Source: Spirosoma telluris
GTDB taxonomy: Bacteria; Bacteroidota; Bacteroidia; Cytophagales; Spirosomataceae
NCBI GenBank assembly: GCA_003259005.1
Contig: QLII01000001.1
Coordinates: 1,054,001-1,118,000, forward strand
DNA: 64,000 nucleotides
Reading direction: 5' to 3'
The notes beneath the pieces are model-generated. The model was not told the DNA's origin. It saw only the letters and a program-made list of their open reading frames with translations, and ran no database searches. Every line of letters starts with the position of its first letter. The first letter of the stretch is position 1. The translations under genes and the position numbers were made by a program. Below are positions 1 to 10,190 of the stretch, one piece after another.

Positions 1-90
1 TAGTTTTATATAAAACTTGCAGATTATTATTGGTATGTGAATAAACGACTTGAAAGGGTAAGGGTGGGAGAGGGTTACTGCTAATAGGTT

Positions 91-1080
91 TCAGTTTCTA
101 TTCTTCACCTTTATAATTTCACCAGCAATGCTCACGGCAATTTCTTCGGGGGTTTGGCTGTTGATTGGCAGGCCAATAGGGGCATGGATTCGATTTAATT
201 TCGATTCCTCAATACCTTCAGCCCGATAGTCGCCAAACAGCTTACTTATTTTGGTTTTGCTACCCAACACACCAAAATACGTAAGCTGCTTATCCAGTAA
301 TGCTCGGATAGTCAGATCATCGGTACGGTAGCCGAAGGTCATCACAACGACATACTTGCCTTCGCCAGAGGGTATTAGATCGACTAAATCACCATAGCTA
401 TTGACCACAATTTTCTCATGAACGTCGTCATTCAACCCCATCGTGTGTAACTCAGGGCGGTCGTCGTAGACGCGGATGTAGAAATCCATCAGGCTCATGA
501 TACGCGACAGTGCCAGCGCACAATGGCCTCCACCAATAATAAATAGTTGATTTTTATAGCCCAATCGTTCCAGATACAGCCAGGTATCGTCCGACTGCAT
601 TGAGAACTGATAATTGACTTCGGGTAGTTGATTATCAGAGAATTGGATACCCGATGGGGATAATTCGAGTAGCCCGTTTTTATTCTGCTCGAGACAGCTT
701 ATAATTGACTGAATGGCCGCTAAATCATTCGGTTGCACACGGTATAACAGAATGGTTTGATCGCCGGAGCAGATCATGCCACTTTGATTTCGGGATGCGG
801 TTTTATCGTGGTACTGCGTTCGAATGGAAAGCTCAGGAGTAGCCTGGAACGCCGGATCGTGTTTAAGCTTTTCTTTGGCCATCTCCACAAACTTGTGTTC
901 CATGATGCCGCCCCCTACAGAACCTTCCATCTCACCAAGTGCATTGACGGCCATCAGAAAGCCCTGCCTTCCGGGACTACTTCCGTGACTTTCGAGCACA
1001 TACAATAGCATAGCCGGAAGGTTACGTTGGCTACTCTTATGGATTAACTGCCAGGTTGTTAGCTGTTTGAGTCTTGGCAT
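91..1080 (-). CDS. xdhC: XdhC/CoxI family protein, molybdenum cofactor insertion factor for xanthine dehydrogenase
   Basis: Intact 329-residue protein. XdhC proteins bind sulfurated molybdenum cofactor and load it into xanthine dehydrogenase in the cytoplasm; they are not part of the final enzyme. The N-terminal XdhC/CoxI domain shows the GSVGGGIMEHKF stretch (about residues 53-64) and a conserved Cys in MICSGDQT near 103. The C-terminal half is a Rossmann-like domain with the nucleotide-binding LFIIGGGHCALAL near 178. It is last in a leftward operon xdhA-xdhB-xdhC, and its start overlaps the xdhB end by about 20 bases, which fits translational coupling. Family assignment is confident; the partnership with the adjacent dehydrogenase is inferred from position. 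Confidence 0.93.
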   Translation of the reverse strand: MPRLKQLTTWQLIHKSSQRNLPAMLLYVLESHGSSPGRQGFLMAVNALGEMEGSVGGGIMEHKFVEMAKEKLKHDPAFQATPELSIRTQYHDKTASRNQSGMICSGDQTILLYRVQPNDLAAIQSIISCLEQNKNGLLELSPSGIQFSDNQLPEVNYQFSMQSDDTWLYLERLGYKNQLFIIGGGHCALALSRIMSLMDFYIRVYDDRPELHTMGLNDDVHEKIVVNSYGDLVDLIPSGEGKYVVVMTFGYRTDDLTIRALLDKQLTYFGVLGSKTKISKLFGDYRAEGIEESKLNRIHAPIGLPINSQTPEEIAVSIAGEIIKVKNRN

Positions 1081-3358
1081 GGGGCGGGGAGCAGGGAGCA
1101 GGGAGCAGGGAGGGGATTGTATAAGGCCATCAGGACTTTTTCGGGTGTCATGGGGGCATCAAACGGTATGTTAGCGGATGGATTGAACGCCAGAATCGCA
1201 TTCCGTAAGGCAAAATAAGCCGCAATCCCGTAGAGTAAGGGTGGTTCACCAACAGCTTTTGACCGAAAGATAGCCAGATTCTCAGCCTCCGTTTTTAGGG
1301 GTTCAATGGCGATTTCTTTCGGGACGGCGTAAATATCGGGCACTTTGTAGGTCGATAGCGCATTTGACCGCAGTCGGCCAGCTTTGTCGAAGACGACTTC
1401 TTCCATCGTCATCCAGCCAATACCCTGCACAATACCGCCCTCAATCTGCCCCCGATCAATAAGCGGATTCATGCTGGTACCGAAATCATGCACTACCTTA
1501 ACGGCATCGATTTCATAGGTTCCCCGCAGGCAGTCGACCGTTACTTCCACAATGGCCGTGCCGTAGACATGGTAGGCAAATGGGTGGCCTTTTTCCAGCG
1601 TTTTGTCATAATGAATGTCCGGTGTGGCATAATGGGCGTGTTCGGACAAGCTCACCCGTTGTGCGTAGGCCGCAATCAGAAGCCGGTTCCAATCCCAGTC
1701 CGTTTGCTGCCCGTTTACATAAACCCATTCGTCTTTCAGACTAATAGCATGCCGGTCAACCGCCAACTCATCGGCAGCCACGGCCTTCAGTCGATCCCTA
1801 ATGGCAAGGCAGGCAATCTCCACCGCTTTGCCGTTTAGGTCGGCAGTGGCGCTGGCGGCAGAGGGCGAAGTGTTGGCAATGCGATAGGTGCTGGTGGACT
1901 GAATTTTGACGCGCTTGGGATCAATTGAAAACACATGAGCGGCCACCTGAAGCATTTTGGTATTTACCCCCTGGCCCATCTCCACAGCCCCCGTGCTGAC
2001 GCCCACACTGCCGTCGGTATAGACGTGAACGAGGGCTCGTGCCTGGTTCATTCGGGTGTTTGTAAACGAAATTCCAAAGCAAATGGGCATTAGTGCAATA
2101 CCCTTCTTATTCAGTAGGTTAACAGTGTTAGATGAGGCTATTTTATTGCGAATTTCGCCTAGTTCATACAACTCCTCTGCTTTGTTCCAGCAGGCATGCG
2201 CTTCGCTTTGTGCTTTCTGTCCATAGGGAAATTCATCCCCGGTTTGTTGCAGGTTTTTTGCCTGAATAACAGAAGCATCAATCCCCAATTCTTCGGCAGC
2301 TTTAGCGATGGCTGCTTCAATCACGAACATGCCCTGTGGACCACCGAAACCCCGGAAGGCGGTGTTAGGCGGTAAGTGCGTTCGGCAACTGTAGGCCGTT
2401 GCGGTTACGTTAGGAATGAAATAACTGTTTGTGCAGTGAAACAAGGTTCGCTCCAAAACAGCCGGAGACAGGTCGGCAGCGGCACCGGCATTCTGATAAA
2501 AAGTGGCTTCATAAGCGACCATCTTCAGGTCTTTATCGAGGCCTAGTTTAAAGTCGGAGGAATAGGGGTGACGCTTGCCCGTCATGGCCATATCCTCCAG
2601 TCGATGCAGTGCGTATTTGACCGGTTTTTTGAGTATATGGGCAGCCAGTGCACATAAGGATGCCCACATGTTAGCCTGATCTTCTTTGCCGCCAAAGCCG
2701 CCCCCTAATCGGGTCACATCGACGTCAATCTGGTGCATCGGCAAGCCCGATGACTTGGACACTGCCCGCTGAACGGCTGTTGGACCCTGGGTAGACGAGT
2801 AGAGTTTAATCCCGCCATTTTCCTGCGGAACTGCATAAGCCCCTGCGTTTCGATGTACAGATGTTCCTGCCCATTCGTATCGGCGGTTCCTTCAACTATA
2901 TAGGCACACTGCGCCCAGGCGGTAGTTGTATTCCCCAGACGAAACGTTCTTGGGGGAACAATCAACTGACCGTTAGCCTGCGCTTCACGTGGGTCGGTAA
3001 TGACGGGCAGTGGGTCAATGTCGATCGTGATTTTTTTGACGGCGGCTCGGGCGGCCTCTTCCGATTCGGCGACGACGAAGGCAACGGGCATGCCACAATA
3101 ATCAACGTGGTGTTCGGCTAAAAGGGGTTCGTCGGGAACAATACCGCCAATCTGGTTATCACCCGTTACATCTTTATAGGTTAGAATACGGACTACGCCT
3201 AGCATGGTTTCGGCTACGGATACATCCAGATTCCGAATGATACCATGCGCCACAGGAGAACCAAAAGCTGCTCCAAACAAGGTACCGCGAATGACCGGAA
3301 TATCGTCCAGATAAACCGACTCGCCCCGTACATGTGTTCTGGAATCTATATTTTTCAT
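1059..3358 (-). CDS. xdhB: Xanthine dehydrogenase, molybdopterin-binding subunit XdhB (one frameshift)
   Basis: Large subunit that oxidises hypoxanthine and xanthine to urate at the molybdenum centre. Two reading frames join into about 765 residues. The 5' part (3358 to about 2827) holds the N-terminal aldehyde oxidase/xanthine dehydrogenase domain. The 3' part carries LGGGFGGKEDQ, TAFRGFGGPQG, MGQGVNTKM and the C-terminal GEPPLLYG, whose Glu matches the catalytic base of the family. The break is a missing G in the G run at 2827-2828; adding one base restores ...LMQFPQENGG... and then ...TRLGGGFGG. The last residues (LPAPCSLLPAPC) are encoded by a GGAGCAG word repeat and look like a run-on tail. 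Second gene of the xdh operon. Confidence 0.93.
1083..1114. repeat. GGGAGCA word repeat, single arm
   Basis: Three tandem copies of a GGAGCAG word lie inside the 3' end of xdhB just before the xdhC start. The same word builds the palindrome at 10121-10190. Here only one arm is visible, and it is translated as the C-terminal tail of XdhB. Confidence 0.6.
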
Positions 3359-3366
3359 GTTGTTTT

Positions 3367-3450
3367 AAACGAAAAGAGCGCAAAGTGTACGCAAAGTTCG
3401 CAGAGAAAAACGTAGCGTTCGTTGTGCAACCTTTGCGCTTTTTGCGGTTA
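3367..3450. repeat. Intergenic word palindrome (GCGCAAAG type) between xdhA and xdhB
   Basis: The left arm carries GAGCGCAAAG and ACGCAAAG; the right arm carries CCTTTGCGC and TTTGCGG. The arms are imperfect and surround a short loop. The word is shared with the elements at 11579-11649, 12045-12170 and 18378-18476. Confidence 0.7.
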
Positions 3451-4859
3451 AGATATCAATTGCTCCACTTTCAATTTTGGAAACAGTTTAATGAAGTGCG
3501 CTTTGATCAATTGGCTGAGCAGCAATCGTTTATACGCTTCGGTGCCGCGAGCATCGCTGATGGGCGCAATTTCGGTTTGGGCAATGGCAACGGCTTCGCG
3601 AATCAATTCTTCGGTGACCAGCTTTCCGGTTAGAAATTCCGCCGTTTTCGTCAGTTGTTTCGGAATGGGCGCAATACCTCCGGCAGCTAGTCTGACATTG
3701 GTAATAACATCGTCTTGTACAGCGATTCGAATTGCCGAATTGACGCTGGCAATATCGAGGTGCGTTCGCTTGCTGACTTTCTCGAAATTGAATCGGGTAT
3801 TTTTATCAGGCAGGTCAAATCGGATTTGCTCGAGATAGTCTTCCTGTCGTTTGTCAAGTGTTTTGTAGCCTTTATACAAATCCCGGAGCAGTACTTCCCG
3901 CGATAGATTGCCATCGCTGAACGTTAAGGTAGCATCTAACGCCAGGAAGAAAATCGTGAAATCGCCGATAGGAGAGGCATTGATGAAATTACCCCCAATG
4001 GTCGCCATGTTCCGAATGGGTGTTGACGATACCAGTTTGGTGTAACTTTTGAAATCAGGGAAATAGGTTTTCATTACCGACGACTCCATCAGATCGGTCA
4101 CCGTTGTCGATGGGCCGATCAGGCATTGATTCCCTGCCTGCTCAATTCCTTTTAGTCCAGCCGTATCAAACAGAAACTGGATAGAGGCATCCTTGATTTC
4201 GTCATGTTTCTGAACATACACATCTGTCCCGCCACCAACGCGTTGAGCGCCTGGTCTTTCGTTAGTTAATTCACCATTCAGGCTTATCGATAACAAGTGC
4301 AGTCGCTCCCGAATAGTGGCAAAGTAGGGGGGGAGAATGGCCTGCTTCACCGCAAATGTTGCCGGGTCTTCATCGTTCCGTTCTTCCAGCAAATTCGCTA
4401 CCCGAATGGCGGCACGTTCAATGGATTTGTAGCCCGTACAGCGGCAGATATTTCCGTCAACGGCGGCAATAGCATTTTGCGGAGTCGGGTCTTTTTTACT
4501 TAGGCAAAATCCGGCCATTGAAACCACGAAGCCGGTGTGCAGAATCCGCACTGGGTCGCCGATTCGTCCGCCATCGCCTGCTGCACTGAATTCAGCTCTG
4601 CCATGTTGAGTCCTTCGATGGTTACGATGTGTTTGCCGTGTGCATTTCCCAGTGGCATCAGGCAGGACGTGGCTGACCGGTATCGTAACTCACCGGTTGT
4701 TAGATCCCCGACAAGTACCGTACAAGCCCCACAATCGCCCTCGCGGCAGCCAATTTTTGTACCGGTCAGGTACTGATGATAACGCACAAAATCGAGCACC
4801 GGCGTGCCGGGTGACAGTGCCGTACTGACTTCTTTATTATTGAGAATGAAGGTTATCAA
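3448..4859 (-). CDS. xdhA: Xanthine dehydrogenase small subunit XdhA, 2Fe-2S plus FAD domains (one frameshift)
   Basis: Electron-transfer subunit of xanthine dehydrogenase, about 470 residues. The N-terminal plant-type 2Fe-2S domain has CREGDCGACTVLVGD; the second, all-alpha 2Fe-2S domain has QCGFCTPG and GNICRCTGY. The FAD-binding domain follows, with VGGGTDVYVQ and the TIGGNFINASPIGD loop, then the CO dehydrogenase flavoprotein C-terminal domain. The break is a missing C at 4532-4533, within the CGFCTPG codons; with it restored the two frames join as CGFCTPGFVVSMAGFC. Joining 2Fe-2S and FAD domains in one chain, separate from the molybdenum subunit, is the usual bacterial XdhAB layout. First gene of the leftward xdh operon. 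Confidence 0.93.
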
Positions 4860-4885
4860 ACGTATTAACGCTTTAGTTTTTAGGG

Positions 4886-4951
4886 TGTCTCAAACAGCAT
4901 CTTGCTGTTTATGCCTAATTGGTTGCAAACAGCAAGATGCTGTTTGAGACA
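4886..4951. repeat. Perfect 25-bp inverted repeat hairpin between permease and xdh operon
   Basis: Arms 4886-4910 and 4927-4951 are exactly complementary around a 16-base loop. The arms themselves contain the near-palindrome CAGCATCTTGCTG. It lies just past the permease stop (4958) and before xdhA (4859) on the same strand, so it may act as a transcription attenuator or RNA-stabilising hairpin. There is no clear T-run. Confidence 0.85.
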
Positions 4952-4957
4952 GTTTAA

Positions 4958-6310
4958 TTACAGCACTTCAGCAGGTTCTTTTTTTATCTTCTTCTTTTGG
5001 TCTTCAGCTGGTATCAGCAAATTGAGCAGTAAAGCAGCCAATCCACCTGCTGAAACGCCAGACTCTAAAAACGTTTGCACAACGGTTGGTAGTGTTTTCA
5101 GCCATTCGGCCTGCGATGGTACGCCAATACCAATGCCTAAGGCAATAGCGGCAATTAGCGCGTCACGCTGCGACAAACCGCCCGACACCATTAGCCGCAG
5201 ACCCGAAACGGCGACTAATCCGAAAAGCATGATGGCTAAAGCGCCCAGTACACAGGGGGCATCACCGTAATCCAGCGACCCACCGGGGGAAAAGGCCCAG
5301 ACAGAGCAGGATAATCGCCATGACCCAGCCAATCCGTCGGGCAGCGACACCAGTCATCTGAATTACCCCATTGTTCTGGGCGTAGGTTGCACTTGGAAAG
5401 CCTCCTAGTAACGTTGAGCCAATGCAGGTCAATCCATCCGCTAAAATGCCTCCCCGAATCCGGGCCCAATGGTCGGGGCCATCAGTGGGCAAGCCAGATA
5501 GTTGGGAAGTAGCCGTTATATCGCCCATAGCTTCCAGTACACAGACCAGGTAAATAAACGCAAAGGGGAAAAGCAGTTCCCATTTAAACGCCAGGCCAAA
5601 TGGAAACAACTGGGGGAGCGTGAGCCAGGAACCAGAGCTTGGGGCAGGACTTTGTAGCCAACCCATGAGCCCACAAATGGTATAGCCCGTGACTACGCCA
5701 ACCAAAACGGCGGCCATTCGTGCCCAGGCTTTGTTGATCGACTGGGCGATGATCATGACCCCGATCACGACTAATGCAACTAGCCCACCACTCCAGACGG
5801 GTGCCCCTTCGGCAGGTAATCGGGCGATGCTCCGCATACCCGTTGGAATCAGCGAAAGCCCGATAAGCAACACCACAATACCCGAAACCAGTGGAGAGAA
5901 GACTCGTTTAAGTTTGGGTAAAAAAGGAGCTAAAGCAAGCTGTACAGGCGTTCCTGCCAGCGACATGCCCACCATAAGCGGTAGACCTCCCATGGTGCCA
6001 GCCTGAATTAGTGGTGCCAGAAAGGCGAAGCTAGTGCCGGTTATGCTCAGCAACCCAGAGCCAACCATGCTAAAACGCATCGTTGGAGGAACGTCCCTAA
6101 AGCCGAGGCAATCAGCGCCATGCTCACCAGATAAGCAGTGTCCTGTGGCTTAATGTGTAAAATGCCCGACAAAATCAGGGCCGGGGTGATGGTCCCTACT
6201 ACCATAGCCCCAACCTGCTGTAGACTCACCAGGAGCGCTGGAACCAACGGAACCTTATCTTCCAGGCCGTAAACGAGACGGGTTGATGGCGCGTTAACGG
6301 GTTCGCTCAT
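4958..6310 (-). CDS. NCS2-family xanthine/uracil permease (three frameshifts)
   Basis: Inner-membrane nucleobase importer of about 450 residues, very hydrophobic throughout. The N-terminal frame has QQVGAMVVGTITPALIL, followed by GLLSITGTSFAFLAPL and GGFPSATYAQNNGVIQMTGVAARRIG, which match the conserved NCS2 core; a charged Lys-rich tail ends the protein. The frames join at about 6080 and at two G5 runs (5285-5289 and 5255-5259), each apparently one base short. Its place directly upstream of the xdh operon points to xanthine, hypoxanthine or urate as substrate, but uracil cannot be excluded from sequence. The family is confident; the substrate is inferred. Confidence 0.87.
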
Positions 6311-6326
6311 AGTCTAGTTGAAATGT

Positions 6327-6418
6327 GTAATGGATAATGAAAAATGGATAATGGTAAAGACGCTGTCCTGTTACTGGCTTGCCAATTATACATTATACAT
6401 TTTTCATTATCCATTAAC
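6327..6418. repeat. Intergenic word palindrome (AATGGATAATG type)
   Basis: The left arm repeats AATGGATAATG; the right arm has TACATTATACAT and CATTATCCATTA. It separates preA from the permease gene. Same word family as the elements at 9128, 34984 and 40815. Confidence 0.8.
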
Positions 6419-6421
6419 TGT

Positions 6422-7690
6422 TTAGTGATCGTTCAAAGGCAGGCCGCGCCGTTGAAACTCTTTCCAGTTCAGGTATTCATCGCCCTTGCGTTGCTCAACC
6501 ATGGTGATGCAGCTATCGACCGGACAGACTAATTTACACAAATTACAGCCAACACATTCATCTTCTTTAATGGAATAGGTGTTGTAGGGATTGCCGTAGG
6601 TCAGATTGATCGACTGGTGAGAGGTGTCTTCGCAGGCGATGTAGCACAAACCGCAGTGAATACACTTGTCCTGATCGATGTTGGCAACGATGTGGTAGTT
6701 GATATCCAGGTCTTCCCAATGGGTGATCGTAGGTACCGATTTGCCGATGAAATCGTCGAGGGTTTTGAAGCCTTTCTCGTCCATCCAGTTATTCATGCCA
6801 TCAATCATATCTTCAACGATACGAAATCCATGTTTCATGACAGCCGTACAGACCTGCACGTTCGACGCACCCAGCAGCATAAATTCAACGGCATCTTTCC
6901 AGGTACTGACCCCACCAATGCCCGAAATTGGCACCTGTGATGTCTTCGGGTCCTGCGCGATGGTCGTCAGCATTTTCAGCGCAATTGGCTTGACGGCTGG
7001 TCCACAGTAACCTCCATACACAGATTTGCCAGCTACGTAAGGGTTCGGAACAAACGTATCCAGATCAACACCAGTGATCGACTGAATCGTATTAATTAAC
7101 GACAGCGCATGGGTGCCCCCCTCAACCGAAGCCCGCCCTGTCGGCACGACCGAATGAACGTTAGGCGTGAGTTTGGTAATAACCGGAAGCGTTGCCTTTT
7201 CCATGACCCATTCGACCACCATTTTGGCAATTTCCGGGTCTTGGCCTACGGCTGCACCCATACCCCGTTCGGTCATGCCGTGTGGACAGCCGAAATTGAG
7301 TTCGAGGCCGTGCGCGCCCGTATCTTCGACCTGAGCGATTAGTTCGTGCCACTTCTCCCGACTATTGTCGGCCATGAGGGACACGATCATGGCCCGATCT
7401 GGAAACAACCGTACGCATTCGGCAATTTCACGCAGGTTGATGTCGAGCGGACGATCAGAAATGAGTTCGATGTTGTTGAATCCCATGACTTTAGAGCCAC
7501 CATAGTCAACAGCCGAGTAGCGGGAGGAAACGTTTTTGACCTGGCTGCCGAGTGTCTTCCAGACGACACCTCCCCAGCCTGCTTCAAAGGCCCGGAGCAC
7601 ATTATATTGTTTATCCGTCGGGGGAGCACTCGCCAGCCAGAACGGGTTTGGCGATTTGATGCCGAGGAAATTTGCGCGTAGATCTGCCAT
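6422..7690 (-). CDS. preA: NAD-dependent dihydropyrimidine dehydrogenase, catalytic subunit PreA
   Basis: Intact 422-residue FMN and iron-sulfur subunit that reduces uracil and thymine to the 5,6-dihydro forms, the first step of reductive pyrimidine breakdown. A TIM-barrel dihydroorotate dehydrogenase-like domain spans most of the chain. NFGCPHGMTERGMG, near residue 131, contains the position of the catalytic Cys of dihydropyrimidine dehydrogenases. Two 4Fe-4S clusters close the protein: CIHCGLCYIAC and CVGCNLCKLVCP. The partner flavoprotein PreT is encoded immediately upstream in the same direction. The pair corresponds to the two halves of the single-chain eukaryotic enzyme. Confidence 0.95.
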   Translation of the reverse strand: MADLRANFLGIKSPNPFWLASAPPTDKQYNVLRAFEAGWGGVVWKTLGSQVKNVSSRYSAVDYGGSKVMGFNNIELISDRPLDINLREIAECVRLFPDRAMIVSLMADNSREKWHELIAQVEDTGAHGLELNFGCPHGMTERGMGAAVGQDPEIAKMVVEWVMEKATLPVITKLTPNVHSVVPTGRASVEGGTHALSLINTIQSITGVDLDTFVPNPYVAGKSVYGGYCGPAVKPIALKMLTTIAQDPKTSQVPISGIGGVSTWKDAVEFMLLGASNVQVCTAVMKHGFRIVEDMIDGMNNWMDEKGFKTLDDFIGKSVPTITHWEDLDINYHIVANIDQDKCIHCGLCYIACEDTSHQSINLTYGNPYNTYSIKEDECVGCNLCKLVCPVDSCITMVEQRKGDEYLNWKEFQRRGLPLNDH

Positions 7691-7691
7691 G

Positions 7692-7798
7692 TGTTTAAAG
7701 AGTGAATGAGTGAATGAGTGAATGAGTGAAAAGACGGGTCAAATAGCACATTGGAGCGCCAGCCCGCTCTTTCATTCTTTCGCTCTTTCACTCTTTAT
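7692..7798. repeat. Intergenic word palindrome (AGTGAATG type)
   Basis: The left arm has three copies of AGTGAATG plus a partial one (7701-7730). The right arm has CTTTCATTCTTTCGCTCTTT and CACTC. The right arm overlaps the last codons of preT, so the end of PreT is written in repeat sequence. Confidence 0.8.
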
Positions 7799-9125
7799 AA
7801 AATTCAATATCGCCCTCGCGCCATCTTTTCCTGCCTGTACGGCATCGACTACTTCTTTGCCGCCGTTTACGCAATCACCACCGGCAAAGACGCTGGGATA
7901 TTTGTGGCACAGTGGCTGTCAATGGCCACTCTGCCGTTCCGGTGTTTGAGCTGGTTACTGCTGACTAATTCCTCATACGGAACCTGACCAGCTGCTTTGA
8001 TCACCATATCGACGTTCAGGGTGATGGTCTCGCCCGTTTCTACCGGCGACCGACGGCCGCTGGTATCAGGCACACTGAGTTCCATTACGTTGCAAATCAG
8101 TTGCGTAACCTTGCCGTTTTCACCTATGATTTCTTTAGGCGATGCCAGCCAGATGAGCGTACACCCATCTAGTTTAGCCAGATTTAGCTCAACTTCGGTG
8201 CTGGGCATTTCGGCCTGTGTACGGCGATAAATGATGGTTACCTCTTTGGCTCCCAGTCGTTTGGCTTGGGTAGCGGCATCGATAGCCGTCATGCCAAGGC
8301 CGATAACGGCTACTTTGTCGCCAACAGGGATAGACGGATACCCTTTTTCCCGGATATCATAAATGAACCGGATAGCATCTTCAACACCTACAAGATCTTC
8401 GCCGGGAATATTCAACTGTCTGGCTATGCCAACCCCAATGCCGAAATACACCGCATCGTAATTGGCTTGCAAGTCAGCCAATGAGACAGTTTTGCCCAGT
8501 TCCTGCCCGTACTTAATATCAATGCCGCCTAAAGAGGTTATATAATTCACCTCGTCTTCACAAAACTCGGGCGTCACTTTGTAGGCAGCAATGCCGTACG
8601 TCATCAGGCCACCGCCTTTTGCTTCCTTTTCGTAGATCGTTACGTCGACGCCTTCCCGACTCAATATATGGGCACAACTTAATCCCGCCGGACCAGCACC
8701 ACGACCGCTACTCTTCGTCCTGTAGATGGCTTACGCTGGAACAGTGGCCATTTATGGGTAATGGCTTTTTCCGTGGAGTAACGTTGCAGTTTGGCAATCG
8801 GGATAGGCGGTTCTTCCAGCAGATTAAAGACGCAGGAGCCTTCGCACAATTTCTCGACTGGGCAGACCTTTGAGCAGCCGCCCCCCATAATGTTCGCGTC
8901 GAGAATCGTATAAGCCGACCCCTTCACGTTATCGGTAGTAATCTGCTTGATGAACTTTGGAATATTGATGCTGGTCGGGCAGCTTTTGGTGCACGGGGCA
9001 TCGTAACAAAACAAACAGCGATTCGCTTCCACCAGAGCCGCTTCGCGTGAATCGAAGGGCGGGTGGATGTCACTGAAGTTTTGTTCGTATTGTTCAGCTG
9101 TTAAACGGTTGTTGAGGATGGGCAT
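7772..9125 (-). CDS. preT: Dihydropyrimidine dehydrogenase flavoprotein subunit PreT (two frameshifts)
   Basis: FAD/NAD(P)H subunit that feeds electrons to PreA; about 450 residues, related to the glutamate synthase small chain. The N-terminal domain has Cys motifs CLFCYDAPC, KSCPT and GGGCSKVCPVEKLCEGSC for 4Fe-4S binding. Then come the FAD Rossmann loop VAVVGAGPAGLSCAH (restored), the NAD(P) loop VAVIGLGMTAIDAA, and the C-terminal VFAGGDCVNGGKEVVDA (restored). The two breaks are missing C bases on the + strand, near 8699-8700 and in the G run 7895-7897 respectively read on that strand. The start at 9125 (MPILNN) is preferred over an upstream ATG lying in repeat DNA. Upstream neighbour and partner of preA. 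Confidence 0.92.
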
Positions 9126-9127
9126 TT

Positions 9128-9226
9128 TAATGGATAATGAACAATGAATAATGTAAAATGAGAACCATCGAAAAATAATGAATCCTGCACGGGCATTATC
9201 CATTATTCATTTTACATTATCCATTA
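9128..9226. repeat. Intergenic word palindrome (TAATGGATAATG type)
   Basis: Left arm 9128-9160 and right arm 9194-9226 are near-complementary and made of TGGATAATG, TGAATAATG and TAAAATG words. It fills the gap between the nitrilase gene and preT. Confidence 0.85.
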
Positions 9227-9228
9227 AG

Positions 9229-10094
9229 TTATAACTCTACCAATTTACCATACGTCTCTGGCCGTCTATCGCGGAAAAACTGCCAGACGCTACGGACTTC
9301 GTCAATCATATCGAGGTCGAAATCGGCAATCAGTAATTCGTCTTTGTCTTCGGAAGCCGTTGCGAAGATCTGACCGCGTGGATCAACGAAATAGGACGAT
9401 CCATAGAAACGCCCGAGATTCCAGGGTTTTTCTTCACCAACCCGGTTAATGCACCCCATAAATAGCCATTAGCAGCTGCATGGGCAGGTTGCTCCAGTTT
9501 CCAGAGGTATTGCGACAAACCCGCAACCGTTGCCGATGGGTTGTACACGATTTCGGCCCCATTCAGACCCAGACAACGCGCGCCATCCGGGAAGTGGCGG
9601 TCATAACAGATGTACACGCCTACTTTGGCATACATCGTCTGGAAGACCGGATAGCCCAGATTACCGGGCTTAAAGAAAAATTTCTCCCAGAAACCCGATG
9701 TGTGAGGAATATGATTTTTACGGTATTTACCCAGATATGTTCCATCGGCGTCGATGACCGCTGCTGTGTTATAGAGTACACCTGCCTGTTCTTTTTCGTA
9801 GACGGGCACAATCATCACCATTTTATACTTCTTCGCGTACTCGGCCATCCGGTCGGTGGTGGGACCGGGTACGGATTCTGCTGAGGCATACCAGGCACTG
9901 TTCTGGCCCGGACAGAAATAAGGGGTACTAAATATCTCCTGTAAACAAAGAATCTGCACTCCTTTTTCACCAGCTTCTTCGATGAATGGAATGTGCTTCT
10001 GAATCATTGCCTCTTTAATTTCCTCCATCGTGCCTTCCCCTTCGGTCATCGGCAGACTCATTTGTATCAATCCAGATTTGATAATTCGTGGCAT
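9229..10094 (-). CDS. Nitrilase-superfamily amidohydrolase, probable beta-ureidopropionase (one frameshift)
   Basis: Carbon-nitrogen hydrolase of about 288 residues. The Glu-Lys-Cys triad is visible: Glu in LCLQEIF, Lys in GKYRKNHIPH and Cys in VYICYDRHFPDGAR. After the break the chain runs GYLWGCINRVGEEKPWN and ends in RRPETYGKLVEL, a typical beta-ureidopropionase ending. The break is one missing base in the C4 run at 9454-9457. In this cluster it should cleave N-carbamoyl-beta-alanine (or the 3-aminoisobutyrate analogue) to the beta-amino acid, CO2 and ammonia. The family is certain; the substrate rests on gene context and on similarity to the beta-ureidopropionase subgroup. Confidence 0.9.
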
Positions 10095-10120
10095 GTTGGT
10101 TTTGAGTTAGTTGTTTGCTG

Positions 10121-10190
10121 GCAGGGAGCAAGGTGCATGGAGCTTGGAAAGGTAACCCTGCCCCACGCACCCTGCTCCCTGCTTTTAGAT
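10121..10190. repeat. Intergenic word palindrome (GGGAGCA type)
   Basis: The left arm has GCAGGGAGCAAGG and TGGAGCTTGG; the right arm has CACGCACCCTGCTCCCTGC. It lies between the dihydropyrimidinase end and the nitrilase start. Confidence 0.75.

Noticed and set aside
1488..1838. Open frame on the + strand inside xdhB (and many similar ones elsewhere)
   Set aside because: Antisense shadow of a conserved gene; no family motif, no start signal, explained by the codon pattern of the real gene.
7701..7730. Tandem AGTGAATG repeats as a possible CRISPR or VNTR array
   Set aside because: The unit is 8 bp without spacers, covers 30 bases, and has a complementary right arm nearby. It is one arm of a word palindrome.
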